From the NCBI GenBank assembly GCA_001816385.1, contig MHBW01000017.1, positions 1 to 34,082 of the forward strand: 34,082 bases of DNA, in the 5' to 3' direction. Shown here piece by piece: positions 7,398-16,046 of this stretch (position 1 is the stretch's first letter; each line of letters starts with the position of its first letter). The notes beneath the pieces are model-generated. The model worked only from the letters and a program-made list of their open reading frames with translations. It was not told the DNA's origin and searched no databases. The stretch comes from Candidatus Blackburnbacteria bacterium RIFCSPHIGHO2_01_FULL_43_15b (GTDB lineage: Bacteria > Patescibacteriota > Microgenomatia > UBA8517 > UBA10165). The translations under genes and the position numbers were made by a program.

Positions 7398-7982
7398 ATG
7401 GCTGCATTGCGAGATTTTATAGTTTCAAAAGTTAGAGTAAAAATAATAAAAACCCTCTTGGAAAATCCCAAGGAAATGTACTATGTTCGAGATTTAGTCA
7501 GAAGAACTGGAGAAGAGATTAACTCTGTTCGTCGGGAACTTTCTCGGATGGAGGAATTAAGCATGGTCAAAAAAGAAGCAAGAGGCAACAGGCTTTACTA
7601 TTGGTTTAGGACAGACTACTCTTTTTACTCTGAGCTTTTAAGTTTGGTCGCTAAAACAACAGGCTTGGGATATCGCATTCGCAAGAATAAGGGTAAAATC
7701 GGCAGGCTTTCCTTTGTGGTTTTCTCGGGTGAGTTTGTGCGCAGAAGACCGAAGATTAGTAGTGACCAGGTTGATATTCTCGTTGTGGGAGACGTAGTGT
7801 TGCCTGAACTTGCAGGTCTTGTTCGGCAAGAAGAGTCGGTTCGCAGTCAGGAAATTAACTACACGCCAATGACTAAAGATGAATTTGAATTTAGGAAAAG
7901 GCGTCGGGATCCTTTTGTTTTGGGTATTTTGGCCTCTTCCCGTTTCATGATCCTTGGAGATGAACAGGAGTTTGTAAGTTAG
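7398..7982 (+). CDS. Winged-helix transcriptional regulator with nucleotidyltransferase-like C-terminal part
   Basis: 194 residues. Residues 1-80 form an ArsR-type winged helix (VRVKIIKTLLENP - MYYVRDLVRRTG - INSVRRELSRMEELSMV - RLYYWF). Residues 85-185 include SSDQVDILVVGDV, resembling the DxD strand of minimal nucleotidyltransferases, as in the HTH-plus-NTase proteins common in archaea and CPR bacteria. That suggests a DNA-binding regulator, not a toxin. Start uncertainty: a -10-like TACAAT (7394-7399) overlaps the ATG at 7398, so if used, translation could begin at the TTG at codon 4. It ends 3 nt before the secD ATG and may autoregulate or act on secDF; both are guesses. Confidence 0.75.
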   Translation: MAALRDFIVSKVRVKIIKTLLENPKEMYYVRDLVRRTGEEINSVRRELSRMEELSMVKKEARGNRLYYWFRTDYSFYSELLSLVAKTTGLGYRIRKNKGKIGRLSFVVFSGEFVRRRPKISSDQVDILVVGDVVLPELAGLVRQEESVRSQEINYTPMTKDEFEFRKRRRDPFVLGILASSRFMILGDEQEFVS

Positions 7983-7985
7983 ACC

Positions 7986-9341
7986 ATGAGACAGTGGAAA
8001 AAATTGCTAATAATTTTGGTGATCGTTTTAGGCAGTTTGTATGTGTCTCTTCCTCCAACACTGCCTGTTAAATTTTCTTACCAAAACTTCAAAATTGACC
8101 AGACATTTAACCGTCCCCCTCTTAAGATTAACCTGGGTAACTATTTTTCTTTTCAACGCGATCTGAACATAAAGCTGGGGTTGGATTTAGCAGGCGGCAG
8201 TCATTTAGTTTTCGAAGCTGATACTGTAAAAATTGGGGACAGCGACAAAAAAGCTGCGGTGGATGCGGCCCGAGATGCAATTGAGCGAAGAATAAATCTT
8301 TTTGGTGTGGCAGAAAGTACAGTGCAAACTTCGCTTGTTGGTGACTCTTATAGAATTAACGTTGATTTGCCAGGCGTAAAAGATACACAAGGCGCGGTGT
8401 CTTTAATTGGTCAAACCGCACAGTTGGATTTTAGAGAGCTTTTGCCGATTCCCAAAGAAGCAACTGATACTCCGCAATTTGTAACTTACCAAAATACCCG
8501 CTCGACGGGTTTTACAGGAAGTGACTTTAAAAAAGCCAGAAGCGACTTTGACTCCCAATCTGGTAAACCAGTAGTATCTTTTGAAACAAAGCCGGAATCG
8601 GCTAAAAAATTTGCAGATATTACCACTCGTCTTCAAGGAAAGCCATTGGCTATTTTTTTGGACCAAATACCAATTTCAACCCCAACAGTTTCTAATCCGA
8701 TTACGGACGGGAGAGGAATTATCACCGGACAATTTACTTTAGAACAAACTAAAAGTTTGGCTAATCTATTAAATTCCGGCGCACTTCCTGTGCCAATTCG
8801 TTTAATAGAACAACGGACTATTGAGGCGAGTTTGGGAGCTGAATCTGTTCAGGCGAGTATTTTTGCAGGGTTGGTTGGTTTGACGATGGTGGTGTTATTC
8901 ATGATTTTATATTACGGAAGATTGGGTGTTATTGCCAGCGTGGCGTTATTGATATATGGAATAATCAGCTTGGGAATTTATAAATTAATTCCTATCGTTT
9001 TGACTTTGCCTGGTGTTGCAGGATTTATTTTATCTGTAGGGATGGCGGTAGACGCTAACATCTTAATTTTTGAGAGACTTAAGGAAGAGCTGGCTGTTGG
9101 AAAGCCATGGAGGGATAGTATGGAGACAGCTTTCGGTAGGGCTTGGGATTCTATACGGGACGCTAACATTGCAACTCTTTTAACTTCCTTTATTTTATTT
9201 AATCCTTTAGATTTGTCCTTTTTGCATACCTCCGGACCTGTGAGAGGGTTTGCCGCTACTCTCTTCTTGGGTGTAGTAATAAGCTTATTTACAGGAATTT
9301 TTGTGACAAGAACACTGCTTCGCGTGTTCGCTAGAAAATAG
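7986..9341 (+). CDS. secD: Protein translocase subunit SecD
   Basis: 451 residues, at the short end for SecD. TM1 is at about 8-22. LGLDLAGGSHLVFE (near 64) is the P1 signature, and DAARDAIERRINLFGVAEST is the conserved start of the periplasmic domain. The C-terminal five-helix RND-type bundle includes GMAVDANILIFERLKEE (M353-D356-A357-N358), which holds the essential aspartate of the proton pathway. SecD-SecF uses the proton motive force to finish SecYEG-driven export. The start is 3 nt after the upstream regulator gene and the stop is 4 nt before secF, so the pair is clearly an operon. The stop codon is TAG. Confidence 0.96.
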   Translation: MRQWKKLLIILVIVLGSLYVSLPPTLPVKFSYQNFKIDQTFNRPPLKINLGNYFSFQRDLNIKLGLDLAGGSHLVFEADTVKIGDSDKKAAVDAARDAIERRINLFGVAESTVQTSLVGDSYRINVDLPGVKDTQGAVSLIGQTAQLDFRELLPIPKEATDTPQFVTYQNTRSTGFTGSDFKKARSDFDSQSGKPVVSFETKPESAKKFADITTRLQGKPLAIFLDQIPISTPTVSNPITDGRGIITGQFTLEQTKSLANLLNSGALPVPIRLIEQRTIEASLGAESVQASIFAGLVGLTMVVLFMILYYGRLGVIASVALLIYGIISLGIYKLIPIVLTLPGVAGFILSVGMAVDANILIFERLKEELAVGKPWRDSMETAFGRAWDSIRDANIATLLTSFILFNPLDLSFLHTSGPVRGFAATLFLGVVISLFTGIFVTRTLLRVFARK

Positions 9342-9345
9342 CGCT

Positions 9346-10212
9346 ATGTGGATGAAATTTAGACCAGTTTATTTTTTGCTTTCAGGTACTGCTCTTGTTT
9401 TCTCTGTTTTTGCGCTTTCAAGTTGGGGACTAAAGCAATCAATTGATTTTACCGGGGGGAGTGTTGTCGAATACTCTTTGGGAGCTCAGACGACGAGCGA
9501 CCGCCTAAAAGAAGTTATAACTTCAAAACAATATCCTCTCAATGGTGAAAGGATAATTTCCTCTAAAGAAGTTGAATTGCGCTTCCCGGCGGACTTTGAT
9601 CAAGCAAAAGCGCAAGAAATTGCCAGCGAGCTAGGAGAAGATACCAAGGTTTTGAGATTTGAAAGCGTAGGTCCAATTCTTTCTGCCGAGATCCTCAAAA
9701 AAACATATGTGGCTTTGGGAATTGCTTCGGTTGGTATTCTTTTGTGGGTGGCATGGCAGTTTAAAAGTTTGCAATTTGGAGTATGTGCGATTTTAGCGAC
9801 GCTTCATGACACGACAATTTTGCTGGGGACATTTGCTGCCTTAGGCCATTTCCAGGGGATTGAGGTAGATATCTTATTTGTTACGGCCATATTAACTGTC
9901 CTTTCTTTTTCTGTACACGACACCATTGTCGTTTATGATCGAATTAGGGAAACAAGAAGAAAACAGGGTCGCGATTTGCCGCTTAGTTTGATTGCTGACA
10001 AAGCCTTATCGCAAACGATGGTCCGTTCCTTTAACAATTCTTTGACAATTATTTTTATGTTAACCGCCCTTTACTTAATGGGCGGAACGACGATTAAGTG
10101 GTTTGTTTTTGCCCTGCTTGTGGGGACAATATCGGGCACATACTCCTCGCCTTTTGTGGCCGTCCCGCTATTGGTTACCTGGGATGAGTTGAAAAGAAAA
10201 ATCAAGCGCTAA
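9346..10212 (+). CDS. secF: Protein translocase subunit SecF
   Basis: 288 residues, six predicted helices. SIDFTGGSVVEYSL (near 29) is the SecF counterpart of the SecD P1 motif. SFSVHDTIVVYDRIRETRRK (around V190-H191-D192) is the conserved TM4 motif with the charged residue needed for proton coupling. NNSLTIIFMLTALYLMGG and FALLVGTISGTYSSPFVAVP complete the bundle. It partners SecD encoded directly upstream. No intrinsic terminator is obvious after its stop; the next 150 bp are AT-rich, with a small stem-loop around CTAGTT/AACTAG (10277-10300) and a dispersed palindromic repeat. Confidence 0.96.
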   Translation: MWMKFRPVYFLLSGTALVFSVFALSSWGLKQSIDFTGGSVVEYSLGAQTTSDRLKEVITSKQYPLNGERIISSKEVELRFPADFDQAKAQEIASELGEDTKVLRFESVGPILSAEILKKTYVALGIASVGILLWVAWQFKSLQFGVCAILATLHDTTILLGTFAALGHFQGIEVDILFVTAILTVLSFSVHDTIVVYDRIRETRRKQGRDLPLSLIADKALSQTMVRSFNNSLTIIFMLTALYLMGGTTIKWFVFALLVGTISGTYSSPFVAVPLLVTWDELKRKIKR

Positions 10213-10333
10213 GTTTTTCTTTCTCACATTGTTTTGGTGTATAAATCTTTTCTGGCGTTGTATCAAACTATAAGTATCTAGTTGTTTCAACTAAAACTAG
10301 TAATAAAAAAGTAAGTATGGAAGATATAAGTAG

Positions 10334-10357
10334 ATTCCCACCTACGCGGGAATGACA
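10334..10357. repeat. Palindromic dispersed repeat, ATTCCC-N8-GGGAAT type
   Basis: ATTCCC, eight bases, then GGGAAT, followed by GACA. The ATTCCC-N8-GGGAAT form is the same as the short dRS3-type repeat described in Neisseria, and similar elements occur in many bacteria. Two related palindromes ending in TGACA occur at 10551-10581 and 29134-29158. Confidence 0.75.
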
Positions 10358-10359
10358 TG

Positions 10360-10506
10360 CTAATTAAGCATGAAGCGAATTATTTTAAGTGGTGTATGGC
10401 TATCGACTGGTTGATTGTAGTATCGCCGATAGGTTTCATGCATGCCTTCGTCACTTTTAAACTGCCCATGGCCTTCTTTATCTTGTGGAGTTAACTTACC
10501 CAACAT
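10360..10506 (-). CDS. Possible 48-residue protein of unknown function
   Basis: Open frame MLGKLTPQDKEGHGQF... containing KSDEGMHETYRRYYNQP and ending RFMLN. Composition is protein-like and hydrophilic. The frame is open further upstream, through a dispersed repeat and into cca, but that part looks like translated repeat (CHPEEWNDEGS). No Shine-Dalgarno sequence and no recognised domain. It could be the degraded tail of a larger gene. Confidence 0.25.
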   Translation of the reverse strand: MLGKLTPQDKEGHGQFKSDEGMHETYRRYYNQPVDSHTPLKIIRFMLN

Positions 10507-10550
10507 AGTCACGAATTCCGCCGTACGCGCTCTGGCAGTGGACAACAAAG

Positions 10551-10581
10551 ATCCTTCGTCGTTCCACTCCTCAGGATGACA
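10551..10581. repeat. Palindromic dispersed repeat, ATCCT...AGGATGACA type
   Basis: ATCCTTCGTCG...CTCAGGATGACA: short arms ATCCT/AGGAT around a pyrimidine-rich centre, with the same TGACA end as 10334-10357 and 29134-29158. When read as protein on the minus strand it gives the typical repeat peptide CHPEEWNDEGS, a warning against calling a gene across it. Confidence 0.7.
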
Positions 10582-10666
10582 GGAAGTGCAAAACTCGTGA
10601 TTGTTTCTTTGGCCGAAGTTGATTACTGCACTAGTTATACTAGATTTGGTGCAAACGGCAGTGTCT

Positions 10667-12037
10667 TCATCCGATTTCCTTAATTCTAGAAAGTAAATAT
10701 TCTCTTTCATTTTTCGTTTGATCTTCCTCGACTTCTTCAAAAAGCTTTTGTAAAATTTCTCCAACTTTGGGACCGGAGGGGATTTTTAAAATTTCCATAA
10801 CGTCCCGCCCGTCAACTTTCAAATCTTTAACGGAGAACGGTTGGTGCTGGACTTCTTCTAAGCGCTTTTTAAACTTTTCCAGTCTCCAGGAAGTTTCCTG
10901 CACCCCTCCCCCCAAGCGGTCTCCAACACGGAGGTCTAACATGTCCTGCAAATTTTCTACGCCTACATTTTTTATGAATCGCCTTAAAGCTGAATCGGTT
11001 TGTTGGTCATCAACGCTAAATTGATGCCAGCGAACTAAAACCCAAAGCTTGTCTTTTTGCCTTTTTGAGAGCCGTAGCCGGTCGGCAATTTCTTTAACGA
11101 GTCGCGAGCCAATTATTTCGTGATTATAAAAAGTTACTATTCCCTTTGGGGTAAGCTTGCGCGTTTGGACTTTACCGATGTCGTGAAGCAATGTTGCCAG
11201 GCGCACTAACGGGTCTTTGGAAGGACAATTCTTTAAAGCGTTTAAGCAATGGGTGTAAACATCGAAAACGTGATGCCTTTGGGGACTTTTTTGCCCGACT
11301 CCAATCCCTGCTACCAATTCCGGAAGGATATAGTCTAACAAACCGGCGGCGTGAAGCATCATAGTTCCCTGGTCGGGAAAGTCGGATTTGAGGATTTTAA
11401 ATAACTCGTCTCTGATTCTTTCCCAGGAAACGTGTTTGATACTATCAGAGTGCATTTTAATTGCTTGGAAGGTATTGTCCTCAATAGTAAAACCAAGTTC
11501 TGCGGCAATTCTTATTGCCCGCATCATCCTTAACGCGTCTTCACTGAATCTGTCGGCAGGATTACCAACCGCACGGATCAACTTTTTCTTTAAATCTTCC
11601 TGCCCGCAAAACGGATCGATAACTTTTTTACTGGCAGGAAGAGCCATAGCGTTGATAGTAAAATCGCGCCGCGACAGATCTTCTTCTAAGTCCTTGCCCC
11701 AGGCAACTTTGTCTGGTCTTCTTTTGTCAGAATAACCGTGTTCTGTCCTAAATGTTGTAATTTCATAAGGCTTATACGAAGTTGAAGACAAATTCTGATT
11801 TGTTTTATCTTCTCCTTCTTTTGTTATTCCCACAGTCCCGAATTGATTGTTGTAGAATCCGTCAGGGAATAATCGCAAAATTTGTTCGGGTGTCGCATCC
11901 GTGGCAAAATCCCAGTCATTAGTCTTTCTATTAAGCATTAAATCCCTCACGACGCCTCCGACAATGTAGATTTGGTAACCAGATCTTTCAAAGGTGTGCA
12001 AGATTTTTTTGACAAACGGGGGGAAATCAATTTGCAT
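10667..12037 (-). CDS. cca: CCA tRNA nucleotidyltransferase / poly(A) polymerase family, with HD domain
   Basis: 456 residues from ATG at 12037. The class II nucleotidyltransferase head has IVGGVVRDLML (G27-G28...R31-D32) and the metal-binding DWD (41-43), then FGTVGIT and the RRDFTINAMA motif. The RNA-binding helices contain EDALRMMRAIRIAAELGF. An HD domain follows (LLHDIGK and NHEIIGS). The enzyme builds or repairs the 3' CCA of tRNAs; the tRNA-Gln at 29016 already encodes CCA, so repair may be one role. A 34-residue upstream extension in the same frame has no homology-like pattern and crosses into recJ, so I reject it. A TACAAT hexamer lies 6 nt before the chosen ATG. Confidence 0.93.
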   Translation of the reverse strand: MQIDFPPFVKKILHTFERSGYQIYIVGGVVRDLMLNRKTNDWDFATDATPEQILRLFPDGFYNNQFGTVGITKEGEDKTNQNLSSTSYKPYEITTFRTEHGYSDKRRPDKVAWGKDLEEDLSRRDFTINAMALPASKKVIDPFCGQEDLKKKLIRAVGNPADRFSEDALRMMRAIRIAAELGFTIEDNTFQAIKMHSDSIKHVSWERIRDELFKILKSDFPDQGTMMLHAAGLLDYILPELVAGIGVGQKSPQRHHVFDVYTHCLNALKNCPSKDPLVRLATLLHDIGKVQTRKLTPKGIVTFYNHEIIGSRLVKEIADRLRLSKRQKDKLWVLVRWHQFSVDDQQTDSALRRFIKNVGVENLQDMLDLRVGDRLGGGVQETSWRLEKFKKRLEEVQHQPFSVKDLKVDGRDVMEILKIPSGPKVGEILQKLFEEVEEDQTKNEREYLLSRIKEIG

Positions 12038-12043
12038 GGTATT

Positions 12044-12049
12044 ATTGTA
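12044..12049 (-). promoter_or_regulatory. -10 element of cca
   Basis: TACAAT on the minus strand (12049-12044), 6 nt before the cca ATG at 12037; transcription would start at the A of the ATG. It lies in the 19-bp gap between divergent cca and recJ, so its -35 region falls inside the recJ coding sequence. No good -35 hexamer is seen. Confidence 0.5.
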
Positions 12050-12056
12050 ACTTAAG

Positions 12057-13733
12057 ATGACACAAAACAGAAAGCACAAAGCACAAAGTATTGATGAAAT
12101 AATTAAAATTCTCTTGGAAAATCGTGGAATAAAAACCAAGGAACAAAAGAAAGAGTTCTTCAGCCCTCCAGACCCAAACAGATTGATCCCAAAAGAGGTG
12201 GGAATAGACTTTCTCCAATTGGAGAAAGCGGTAGAGCGGATAGAAAAAGCAATTAAAAAAAAGGAAAAAATAATAGTTTACGGCGATTATGATGTTGACG
12301 GGGTTTGTGCATCTGCAATTTTATGGGAAACTTTGCGCTCTTTAGGGGCAAATACTATTCCTTATATACCCAGCCGTTTTACCGAAGGATATGGTTTAAA
12401 TATTGAAAGTATTAAAAAGTTGAAAGAGGGAGATTCTAATATAAGTTTAATTGTTACGGTTGATAACGGAATTGTTGCTCACGAGAAAGTCGATTTTGCC
12501 AAGAGTTTGGGCGTTGACGTGATTATCACTGATCACCACATTCCTGGCGCGACCTTACCCAATGCTTACGCCATAGTTCACACAACTCAAATGTCAGGAG
12601 CGGCAGTAGCGTGGTTTTTGGCAAAGTCATTGGTGGAAGAAGTGACGGGTCATGTCCTGGGCTCGTCCCACCCGTCGCAATCTTTAAATGATCACCTTGG
12701 ACTGGCCGCTTTGGGGACTGTAGCCGATGTGTTGCCGTTAGTTGGACACAATAGGTCTATTGTTGTATATGGCTTGCGAGCTTTGCGAAAAACTTCCCGT
12801 ATTGGAATTCGGGCTTTGTGTAAAGAAGCAGGCATAGAACAAAACGACATCGACACTTTCCATATTGGTTTTGTTATTGCTCCACGGATGAACGCGATGG
12901 GGCGTCTAGAACACGCCATGGACAGCCTTCGGCTTTTGTGTACCAATGATAAAGAAAAAGCAACGACCTTGGCTTATAACTTAGGCAAAACCAACAAAAC
13001 CCGCCAGGAAAAGACAGAAAGTATTTTTGAACATATCCAGGAAAATTTTGAAAGTATTTGGAACCAAAAACTCCCAGGGATTTTGTTGGCAGCCCACGAA
13101 ACTTATGAGGAAGGAGTTGTGGGAATTGTTGCTGGCAGACTGGTTGAAAAGTATTACCGCCCGTCAATTGTTGTTTGCAAAGGTGAAGAAATATCTAAAG
13201 CTTCAGCCAGGTCAATTAATGGCATTGATATTATCCAGGTGATTCGCGAAGTTGGAGATGGAATATTGCTAAATGTAGGAGGGCACCCGATGGCGGCGGG
13301 CTTTAGTCTTTTGACAGCAAAATTAGGGGACTTCGGCAAAAAACTTTCTCTCTATTCTTCTAAATTTACGGATCACGACTTTGTTAAAGAAACAAGAGTT
13401 GACTGCGAGATAGATTTTTCTTTGTTAACTAACACGCTTTGCAAAAAACTTCTAGAATTCGCTCCTTTTGGGTTTGGGAACCCGACGCCGATTTTTATTA
13501 CTCGCAATGTACAAATTGATGATGTTCGATTAATGGGCAAAGATAAAAACCATTTAAAACTTTTGTTAACTCAAGAGGGGTTTGGAACTATGAACGCAGT
13601 TGGTTTTAGAATGGGCGAGTTGTATTCTTCTTTATCTCCCGACTTGTCAGTGGACGTAGTCTATTCTTTAGAAGAAAACATTTGGAATAACCACAAATCT
13701 CTCCAGCTCAAACTTAAAAACATCTGCATTTAG
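12057..13733 (+). CDS. recJ: Single-stranded-DNA-specific exonuclease RecJ
   Basis: 558 residues, near the 577 of E. coli. DHH-family motifs in order: YGDYDVDGVCA (G76-D77-Y78-D79-V80-D81) metal ligands, VTVDNGI, ITDHHIPG (D159-H160-H161), GLAALGTVADVLPL, IAPRMNAMGRLEHA, then the DHHA1 domain with GGHPMAAGFSL (G408-G409-H410-P411) and the C-terminal OB-like domain from about 450 (FAPFGFGNPTPIF). RecJ degrades 5'-ended single strands in RecF-type recombination, mismatch repair and base excision repair. It diverges from cca. The first ten residues (MTQNRKHKAQ) are poorly conserved, and no better internal start is present before the YGDYDVDG block. The stop is TAG. Confidence 0.95.
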   Translation: MTQNRKHKAQSIDEIIKILLENRGIKTKEQKKEFFSPPDPNRLIPKEVGIDFLQLEKAVERIEKAIKKKEKIIVYGDYDVDGVCASAILWETLRSLGANTIPYIPSRFTEGYGLNIESIKKLKEGDSNISLIVTVDNGIVAHEKVDFAKSLGVDVIITDHHIPGATLPNAYAIVHTTQMSGAAVAWFLAKSLVEEVTGHVLGSSHPSQSLNDHLGLAALGTVADVLPLVGHNRSIVVYGLRALRKTSRIGIRALCKEAGIEQNDIDTFHIGFVIAPRMNAMGRLEHAMDSLRLLCTNDKEKATTLAYNLGKTNKTRQEKTESIFEHIQENFESIWNQKLPGILLAAHETYEEGVVGIVAGRLVEKYYRPSIVVCKGEEISKASARSINGIDIIQVIREVGDGILLNVGGHPMAAGFSLLTAKLGDFGKKLSLYSSKFTDHDFVKETRVDCEIDFSLLTNTLCKKLLEFAPFGFGNPTPIFITRNVQIDDVRLMGKDKNHLKLLLTQEGFGTMNAVGFRMGELYSSLSPDLSVDVVYSLEENIWNNHKSLQLKLKNICI

Positions 13734-13739
13734 AGGCTG

Positions 13740-13769
13740 TTGTGTTTCAACTTGAACTTGAAGTACAAT
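13740..13769 (+). promoter_or_regulatory. Candidate aspS promoter
   Basis: TTGTGT (13740-13745), 18-nt spacer, TACAAT (13764-13769), then 9 nt to the ATG at 13779. The predicted leader is 0-3 nt. The element lies within what would be a 13-codon upstream extension of aspS, which argues for the shorter protein. Confidence 0.55.
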
Positions 13770-13778
13770 GGTCACCAT

Positions 13779-15092
13779 ATGCCGCGGATTCTTTCGTCAG
13801 ATTTACAAAAACATATAAACGAAGAAGTTGCGGTTTCAGGCTGGCTTCATAAAAGAAGGGAGTTGGGGGGAATGACTTTTTTGGTTCTTCGTGACAGACG
13901 AGGCTTAATCCAAATTTTAGATGAAAAATCGAAGGAAGTTGAGAAACTGGATGGTTTGCAAAATGGGACTATTTTGGCCGTAAAAGGTACAGTCGTTGAA
14001 GACGAGCGGGCGCCCGGAGGAGTTGAAATCCATGAGCCGGAAGTCACTGTGGATGTGCCGGTAAAGTTCGTCATGCCGATCGAGATTGATAAACCTTTAG
14101 ACCACAAGCCGGATAATTTGGATGTGCTTTTTGAAAACCGCGTCGTAGGTTTAAGAAACCTTCAAGAAGCGGCGATTTTTAAAGTTCAGGATGCGGTTAA
14201 ACAGGCTGTGCGGGAATATCTGCAGGGCTTGGATTTTGTGGAGTTTAACAGCCCAAAACTTTTGCCCGGATCCACAGAAGGCGGAGCGGAAGTTTTTAAG
14301 CTGAATTATTTTGGCCGGGAGGCGACGCTGGCCCAATCTGCACAGTTTTACAAACAAATTATGGTAGGAGTATTTGAGAGGGCTTTTGAGATCAACCCCA
14401 CCTACAGAGCGGAGTTAAGTGCCACCACGCGACATATGACCGAGTTTATTCATATTGATGCCGAGATGGGATTTATTGAGTTTGAAGATTTGCTCGAACT
14501 TATGGGTGGCTTATTAAACTATGCTGTCAACCGGGTTTGGGAGACTTCGGCTCCCGATTTGGAAAAGTGGAAGGCCACAAAACCGGTAGTGCCAGCCAAA
14601 GTTCCTGCGATTCCGATGTCAGAGATTCATGAAAAATACACTCACGAAACCGGACAAAGTACGATCGGAGAAAAAGATTTAAGGCCTGACGAGGAGAGGT
14701 GGATTTGTGAGTATGCAGCAGAAAACTTAAGATCCGAGGCAGTCTTTGTGGTTGACTGGCCGGTCTCTGAGATGAAATTTTACCATCGCGTGAGTAAAGA
14801 GCATCCCGAGTTTGCAGAGAGATGCGACCTTCTTTTTAGAGGTGTTGAAATTGCCACAGGCAGCATGCGCGAAAATAGATATGAGGTTTTGTTAGAACAA
14901 CTGAAGACCAAAGTCAAAGGAAATCCGGAGCACCCAGGCTTTAAATATTATTTGGAAGCATTTAAGTACGGCATGCCGCCACATGGTGGCTTTGGTTTGG
15001 GACTTGAGAGGTTGACTCAAAAGATTATTGGCCTTAATAATGTAAAAGAAGCAACGCTTTTCCCTCGAGACATCAATAGACTTGCACCCTAA
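13779..15092 (+). CDS. aspS: Aspartyl-tRNA synthetase, archaeal-type
   Basis: 437 residues from the ATG at 13779. An N-terminal OB-fold anticodon-binding domain (about 1-105; VSGWLHKRRELGGMTFLVLR) precedes a class IIb catalytic core: FNSPKLLPGSTEGGAEVF, motif 2 YRAELSATTRHMTEFIHIDA, motif 3 GFGLGLERLTQKIIGLNNV and LFPRD at the end. The absence of the GAD insertion and the ERLTQKIIGLNNVKEA form place it with the short archaeal/eukaryotic-type AspRS, not the roughly 590-residue bacterial enzyme. Such enzymes may be non-discriminating and charge tRNA-Asn with Asp where a GatCAB amidotransferase is present. No gat gene is in this window. The start was chosen by homology and by the promoter. Confidence 0.93.
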   Translation: MPRILSSDLQKHINEEVAVSGWLHKRRELGGMTFLVLRDRRGLIQILDEKSKEVEKLDGLQNGTILAVKGTVVEDERAPGGVEIHEPEVTVDVPVKFVMPIEIDKPLDHKPDNLDVLFENRVVGLRNLQEAAIFKVQDAVKQAVREYLQGLDFVEFNSPKLLPGSTEGGAEVFKLNYFGREATLAQSAQFYKQIMVGVFERAFEINPTYRAELSATTRHMTEFIHIDAEMGFIEFEDLLELMGGLLNYAVNRVWETSAPDLEKWKATKPVVPAKVPAIPMSEIHEKYTHETGQSTIGEKDLRPDEERWICEYAAENLRSEAVFVVDWPVSEMKFYHRVSKEHPEFAERCDLLFRGVEIATGSMRENRYEVLLEQLKTKVKGNPEHPGFKYYLEAFKYGMPPHGGFGLGLERLTQKIIGLNNVKEATLFPRDINRLAP

Positions 15093-15095
15093 CAA

Positions 15096-16043
15096 ATGCC
15101 CAAAAAACCTGAGAAATCAAAAACCAGCCCTTTTGACAGCACACGGTTTTTGCTCCTGATGCTTTTTGTTTTGGTTATGTTTATAAGTTGGAGTATATTT
15201 TTTGCTCCGCAAAAAGTTACTAGCGTTCCTGTGAATATAGTTCCGGAGAAGCCAGTAGTTACAGTTGAGGTTAAAAATCCTGTGCCGCAATTGAAAAGTC
15301 CGACGGCATCTGCTTCTGCCATAACAGCTCAATCTTACTACGCAATAGACGTCAAAACTGGCACTCAGCTTTTGGCTAAAAGAGAAGAAGAACCGCAACT
15401 GCCTGCCTCAACGACCAAAATGGCGACAGCTCTTGTTGCTATGTCCTATTACAAACCAGATGATGTGCTGACAGTAGGACAGATAACAACCGGAGGGCAC
15501 AAGATGGGTTTGGTATATGGTGAACAAATAAGCGTAAAAGATCTTCTATATGGGTTGTTAGTCTTTTCTGGTAACGATGCAGCAGAAGTGTTAGCACAAA
15601 ATTATCCAGGAGGAAGGGGGGGATTTGTCGCCGCCATGAATAACTTAGTCAAAAAGTTAAGGTTAGCTAGCACACATTTTACCAACCCGGCAGGATTTGA
15701 TGAGTATTTACATTTCTCTTCCTCTCTCGATTTGGTCACGATTGCAATGTATGGCATGGATAATCCGCTTTTTGCTCAAATTGTTGGGACGAAAAATTAT
15801 CGAATAACAAGCGCAGACGGCAAGATTATGCACAGAGTTGAAAATACAAATCGGTTGATTGATAAAATGCCGGGGATCTTGGGAGTAAAAACTGGTTGGA
15901 CGGAAAATTCTGGGCAAGATTTGGTGACTTTATACGAACGCGATGAACATCGGGTTATGCTTGCCGTTTTGGGCTCTACAGACCGCTTCGGCGAAACTCA
16001 AACTCTTCTTAATTGGATTTTTGACAACTACGAGTGGAGATAA
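15096..16043 (+). CDS. D-alanyl-D-alanine carboxypeptidase (PBP5-like, peptidase S11)
   Basis: 315 residues. An N-terminal membrane helix (about 12-32) is followed by a Val/Pro-rich linker and the serine peptidase domain. The three active-site motifs are intact: STTK (S105-K108, nucleophile and base), SGN (158-160) and KTG (265-267, in GVKTGWTENSGQ). NYPGGRGGFVAAMNNLVKKL and FTNPAGFD are further S11 signatures. It trims the terminal D-Ala of peptidoglycan stem peptides outside the membrane. The C-terminal beta domain and amphipathic anchor of E. coli PBP5 are missing, and the N-terminal helix probably replaces the anchor. It starts 3 nt after aspS without a Shine-Dalgarno sequence, so it is likely co-transcribed. 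With the L,D-transpeptidase at 29713 it shows that this cell builds peptidoglycan. Confidence 0.93.
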   Translation: MPKKPEKSKTSPFDSTRFLLLMLFVLVMFISWSIFFAPQKVTSVPVNIVPEKPVVTVEVKNPVPQLKSPTASASAITAQSYYAIDVKTGTQLLAKREEEPQLPASTTKMATALVAMSYYKPDDVLTVGQITTGGHKMGLVYGEQISVKDLLYGLLVFSGNDAAEVLAQNYPGGRGGFVAAMNNLVKKLRLASTHFTNPAGFDEYLHFSSSLDLVTIAMYGMDNPLFAQIVGTKNYRITSADGKIMHRVENTNRLIDKMPGILGVKTGWTENSGQDLVTLYERDEHRVMLAVLGSTDRFGETQTLLNWIFDNYEWR

Positions 16044-16046
16044 CTT

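Larger units (their letters stand above)
10213..10666. other. 454-bp interval between secF and cca, mostly non-coding
   Basis: The interval between the converging secF and cca genes contains two palindromic dispersed repeats (10334-10357 and 10551-10581), a 6-bp stem CATGCT/AGCATG (10356-10372) and a possible 48-codon minus-strand ORF (10360-10506). No confident gene, tRNA or terminator is seen. The composition changes along the interval: AT-rich near secF, more balanced near cca. Confidence 0.6.

Noticed and set aside
10507-10764. Long minus-strand frame running from cca through the repeat region to 10360
   Set aside because: Its first part is out-of-frame cca and its middle is a translated dispersed repeat (CHPEEWNDEGS). 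Only the last 48 codons are kept, as a weak candidate.
12038-12139. N-terminal extension of cca by 34 codons including a hydrophobic stretch
   Set aside because: It overlaps the divergent recJ start, has no family similarity, and the TACAAT hexamer 6 nt before ATG 12037 fits the shorter protein.
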